Source: Cupriavidus necator A5-1 (GTDB lineage: Bacteria; Pseudomonadota; Gammaproteobacteria; Burkholderiales; Burkholderiaceae). Taken from it: DNA of 64,000 nucleotides. The notes beneath the pieces were generated by a model. The model made no database searches and was not told where the DNA came from. It saw nothing but the letters and a program-made list of their open reading frames with translations. Positions 61,955-64,000 of this stretch are shown here, one piece after another (position 1 is the first letter of the stretch; each line of letters opens with the position of its first letter). The DNA is taken from contig NZ_JQLI01000001.1 in assembly GCF_000744095.1 (NCBI RefSeq), positions 3,534,001 through 3,598,000 of the forward strand. The letters run 5' to 3'. Made by a program: the position numbers and the translations under genes.

Positions 61955-63256
61955 TCAGGCGACCGTCCCCGCCGGCCGCGCCAGCGGTGCGGCTTCCTCC
62001 TCCCCGCCGCCGCCGGCCTGCCCGAGATCCATGCCCGTGGTCTCGGGCAGCAGCACCGCGGCGACCACGACCATCGCATAGCCGACCCCCGCCACGATGG
62101 CGATCGCGATCGGCAGCGAGGTCTGGCCCGTGCTCAGCCACCCGACCGACAGCGGGAACAGCGAGCCGATCACGCGGCCGGCGTTATACGACACGCCATA
62201 GCCCGTCGCCCGGATATCGTTGGGATAAGACTCCGAGATCGTCGCCCCGATGCCCGAGAAGACGCCCTGCATCAGGATGCCGAGCGGGAAGCCGAGGAGC
62301 AGCATCGACGTGTTCGACACCGGGATCACCATGTAGATCAGCGCGATCACGAATGCCCCGGCCGCGAAGACGATATAGGTCATCCGCCGCCCCCAGCGAT
62401 CGGTGGCATAGGCGCCTGCCACATACCCGATCAAGGACCCGATGATGGTCACCGCCAGGTACGAACTGGTGCCGAATACCGACAGGCCACGTTCGGTCTT
62501 GAGGAAGGTCGGCAACCACGTAGCGATGGCGTAGTACGCGCCCAGCATCCCGCCGGAAAGCAGGCTGCACAGCAGCGTCTTGGGCAACAGCGCCCCGCGG
62601 AACAGCCGGCCGAGCCCCGCCAGCGCCGACCCCTGCCGGCCCGCTGCCCGGCTCTGCAGGAAGATCTCCGGCTCCTCCAGGTTGCGGCGCAGGTAGACCA
62701 CCACCAGCGCCGGCAGGATGCCGAGGAAGAAGCAGACCCGCCACGCCGTCTCGGCCGGCAGCACGCTGAAGGCGATGGCGTACACGATGGCCGCCGCGCC
62801 CCAGCCGAAGGAGTAGCTGCTGGCGGTAAAGCCAGAGTATTTGCCGCGATGGGCCGGGTTGCGGATCATCTCCGTCACCAGCACCATGCACAGCGACGAC
62901 TCGCCGCCAAACCCCAGGCCCTGGATCATGCGGAACAGCATCAGTTGCTCCGGCGACTGCGCCAGCCCGCACAGGAAGCAGGCCACCGCGAACACCACGA
63001 TGGTCCAGCGCAGCACCCGCACCCGCCCGTAGCGGTCGGCCAGGATGCCAGCCCCGATCGCACCCACCAGCGACGACACCAGCGTCCAGGTGACGATGGC
63101 ACCGGCCGTCGATTTGCTCATGCCCCATTGCCCCAGCAACGTGGAGATGAGGAACGAATAGATCATGAAGTCGAATACATCGACCGCATGCCCCAGGAAC
63201 GCGCCATAAAAGCCCTTGCGCTCCATGCGCGACAATTCTCGGAACCAGTCGAACAT
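61955..63256 (-). CDS. MFS transporter (sugar/organic-acid proton symporter type)
   Basis: A 433-residue twelve-helix permease. FLGHAVDVFDFMIYSFLISTLL is the first helix with the usual acidic motif of the metabolite:H+ symporter branch; GILADRYGRVRVLRW is the loop 2-3 signature and its repeat is ATDRWGRRMTYIV. GGGAGGAAGC precedes the ATG. The gene lies 24 bases downstream of an amidase gene, so it may import the amidase substrate or its product. Relatives carry shikimate, sialic acid, 4-hydroxybenzoate and similar acids. Confidence 0.88.
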   Translation of the reverse strand: MFDWFRELSRMERKGFYGAFLGHAVDVFDFMIYSFLISTLLGQWGMSKSTAGAIVTWTLVSSLVGAIGAGILADRYGRVRVLRWTIVVFAVACFLCGLAQSPEQLMLFRMIQGLGFGGESSLCMVLVTEMIRNPAHRGKYSGFTASSYSFGWGAAAIVYAIAFSVLPAETAWRVCFFLGILPALVVVYLRRNLEEPEIFLQSRAAGRQGSALAGLGRLFRGALLPKTLLCSLLSGGMLGAYYAIATWLPTFLKTERGLSVFGTSSYLAVTIIGSLIGYVAGAYATDRWGRRMTYIVFAAGAFVIALIYMVIPVSNTSMLLLGFPLGILMQGVFSGIGATISESYPNDIRATGYGVSYNAGRVIGSLFPLSVGWLSTGQTSLPIAIAIVAGVGYAMVVVAAVLLPETTGMDLGQAGGGGEEEAAPLARPAGTVA

Positions 63257-63280
63257 GCTTCCTCCCTGTGGTCTTGTGTC

Positions 63281-64000
63281 TTAGTTGTGGTGGTCCGCCG
63301 GCAAAGTGGGCGGCCGCGGCGGGGGCCGGTAGTTGTGGCCCGCGTCTTCCAGCAGGCTGGCGAAGCGCAGGGCGGTAAGGTCCTGGTAGCGGCCGGCAAC
63401 AATCTGCACGCCGACCGGCAGGCCACTGGTGCCGGGCCCGATGGGCGCGACCGCCGAAGGCAGACCGCACAGTCCGGAGTGTCCGGCCCAGAACAGCTGT
63501 GTGGTCATCGGCTGCGCGCGGCCGTTGACGGTGATGCTCCGTTGCCAGGGCTCGTCAGCTACGTTCAGCGCGAAGGCCGTGGTGGCCGCGGCGGGGCACA
63601 GCAGCACGTCATAGGCCGAGAAGAAGCGACGCCAGGCCGCGGCAAAGCGCTCGCGGGGGGCTTGCAGGCGCAGCCAGTCACGGTGGCTCAGCGTCGCGCC
63701 GGTGTACTGGAGGGTGGCATAGGAATGGTCGTCCGCGGCAGCGGCGGCGCTGTGGGCCAGCGCATCGGCATAAGCGGCGTCGTCCATGTGCACCGCGGTG
63801 GTCGCCCGCAGCAGGGTCACGTAGACGTGCCACAGTTCGGCGGCGTCAAAGTCAGGCCGCACGTGCCAGTCCACGCGGGCGCCCTGCCCGGCCAACCAGT
63901 GGCCGAGCTGTTCGATCTGCGCAGCGACCTCGCCGTCGACTTCGGCCTGCGCATGGGTGGGCAGCACGGCGACGCGGAAGTCACCCAGCCGGCGGTGCGG
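63281..64000 (-). CDS. Amidase signature-family enzyme (5' end beyond window)
   Basis: The frame is open to the window edge, so the N-terminal half with the Ser-cisSer-Lys triad is outside. The visible 239 codons carry the C-terminal features: FRVAVLPTHAQAEVDGEVAAQIEQLG, FSAYDVLLCPAAATTAFAL, then FWAGHSGLCGLPSAVAPIGPGTSGLPVGVQIVAGRYQDL, the terminal amidase block (GLPVGVQIV). Amidases of this family hydrolyse aliphatic or aromatic amides. The following MFS gene is separated by 24 bases, so both form one operon. Confidence 0.85.
   Translation of the reverse strand, partial: PHRRLGDFRVAVLPTHAQAEVDGEVAAQIEQLGHWLAGQGARVDWHVRPDFDAAELWHVYVTLLRATTAVHMDDAAYADALAHSAAAAADDHSYATLQYTGATLSHRDWLRLQAPRERFAAAWRRFFSAYDVLLCPAAATTAFALNVADEPWQRSITVNGRAQPMTTQLFWAGHSGLCGLPSAVAPIGPGTSGLPVGVQIVAGRYQDLTALRFASLLEDAGHNYRPPPRPPTLPADHHN

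Overview
The window is very GC-rich, with tightly packed operons. Its gene families are typical of a metabolically versatile Burkholderiales beta-proteobacterium: Tcu-type dehydrogenase, quinate/shikimate catabolism, heavy-metal RND efflux, a trimeric porin and an xsc-pta sulfonate pathway. Cupriavidus is the best guess and a secondary chromosome (chromid) is plausible, because catabolic, transport and regulator genes dominate and no ribosomal, tRNA or core replication gene is seen. That placement is inference from gene content and recollection of Cupriavidus genomes; no search was run.

Layout. 1-2983 (minus): tcuA-tcuB-class II aldolase operon, the aldolase running off the left edge. 3261-6492 (plus): two small proteins, then a MarR regulator, a Nit6803-type nitrilase and an NmrA-like reductase; two related palindromes flank marR. 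6526-11722: a D-threonine/3-hydroxyaspartate aldolase-like enzyme and a large FAD/Fe-S dehydrogenase (minus), divergent from a GntR regulator. 11774-16820: BON-domain protein, alpha/beta hydrolase, very large MscS-type channel, small secreted protein. 16950-18448: an IS4-family element inserted in the loop of a REP-like palindrome. 18501-24859 (minus): leader protein, TolC-like, adaptor and RND pump of a heavy-metal-type efflux system. 25067-28752 (minus): peroxiredoxin-glutaredoxin fusion followed by a dihydrolipoamide dehydrogenase gene broken twice, by a small deletion and by an IS110/IS1111-type element. 28872-31720 (minus): a less GC-rich TetR-controlled cassette (alpha/beta hydrolase, isochorismatase-like hydrolase, DUF2798).

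32040-41948 is a sulfur-oriented gene set: a four-domain rhodanese, cysteine-dioxygenase-family enzyme and DszC/SfnB-like flavoprotein on the minus strand, divergent from an SsuD-like monooxygenase, class II aldolase, SsuABC-like transporter and membrane-anchored cytochrome c. 42111-52142 looks like an aromatic/hydroaromatic region: 3-dehydroshikimate dehydratase (QuiC1 type), IclR and LysR regulators, type II dehydroquinase, porin, MFS permease, shikimate-dehydrogenase-like enzyme and 4-hydroxyphenylpyruvate dioxygenase. 52250-57709 is a complete five-gene Dpp/Opp ABC transporter. 58049-61921 is xsc-pta-TauE/SafE, which splits sulfoacetaldehyde to acetyl phosphate and sulfite, makes acetyl-CoA and probably exports sulfite. 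61955-64000 (minus) is an amidase (running off the right edge) with an MFS transporter.

The best structural observations are a family of REP-like GC-rich palindromes (at least five copies, one split by the IS4-family element, one read in frame inside an ABC ATPase gene), two IS insertions whose junctions can be reconstructed, and several well-placed operator palindromes. I found no CRISPR array, prophage, tRNA or rRNA. No clearly new defence or biosynthetic system is evident; the closest to an undescribed functional unit is the sulfur gene set at 32-42 kb.
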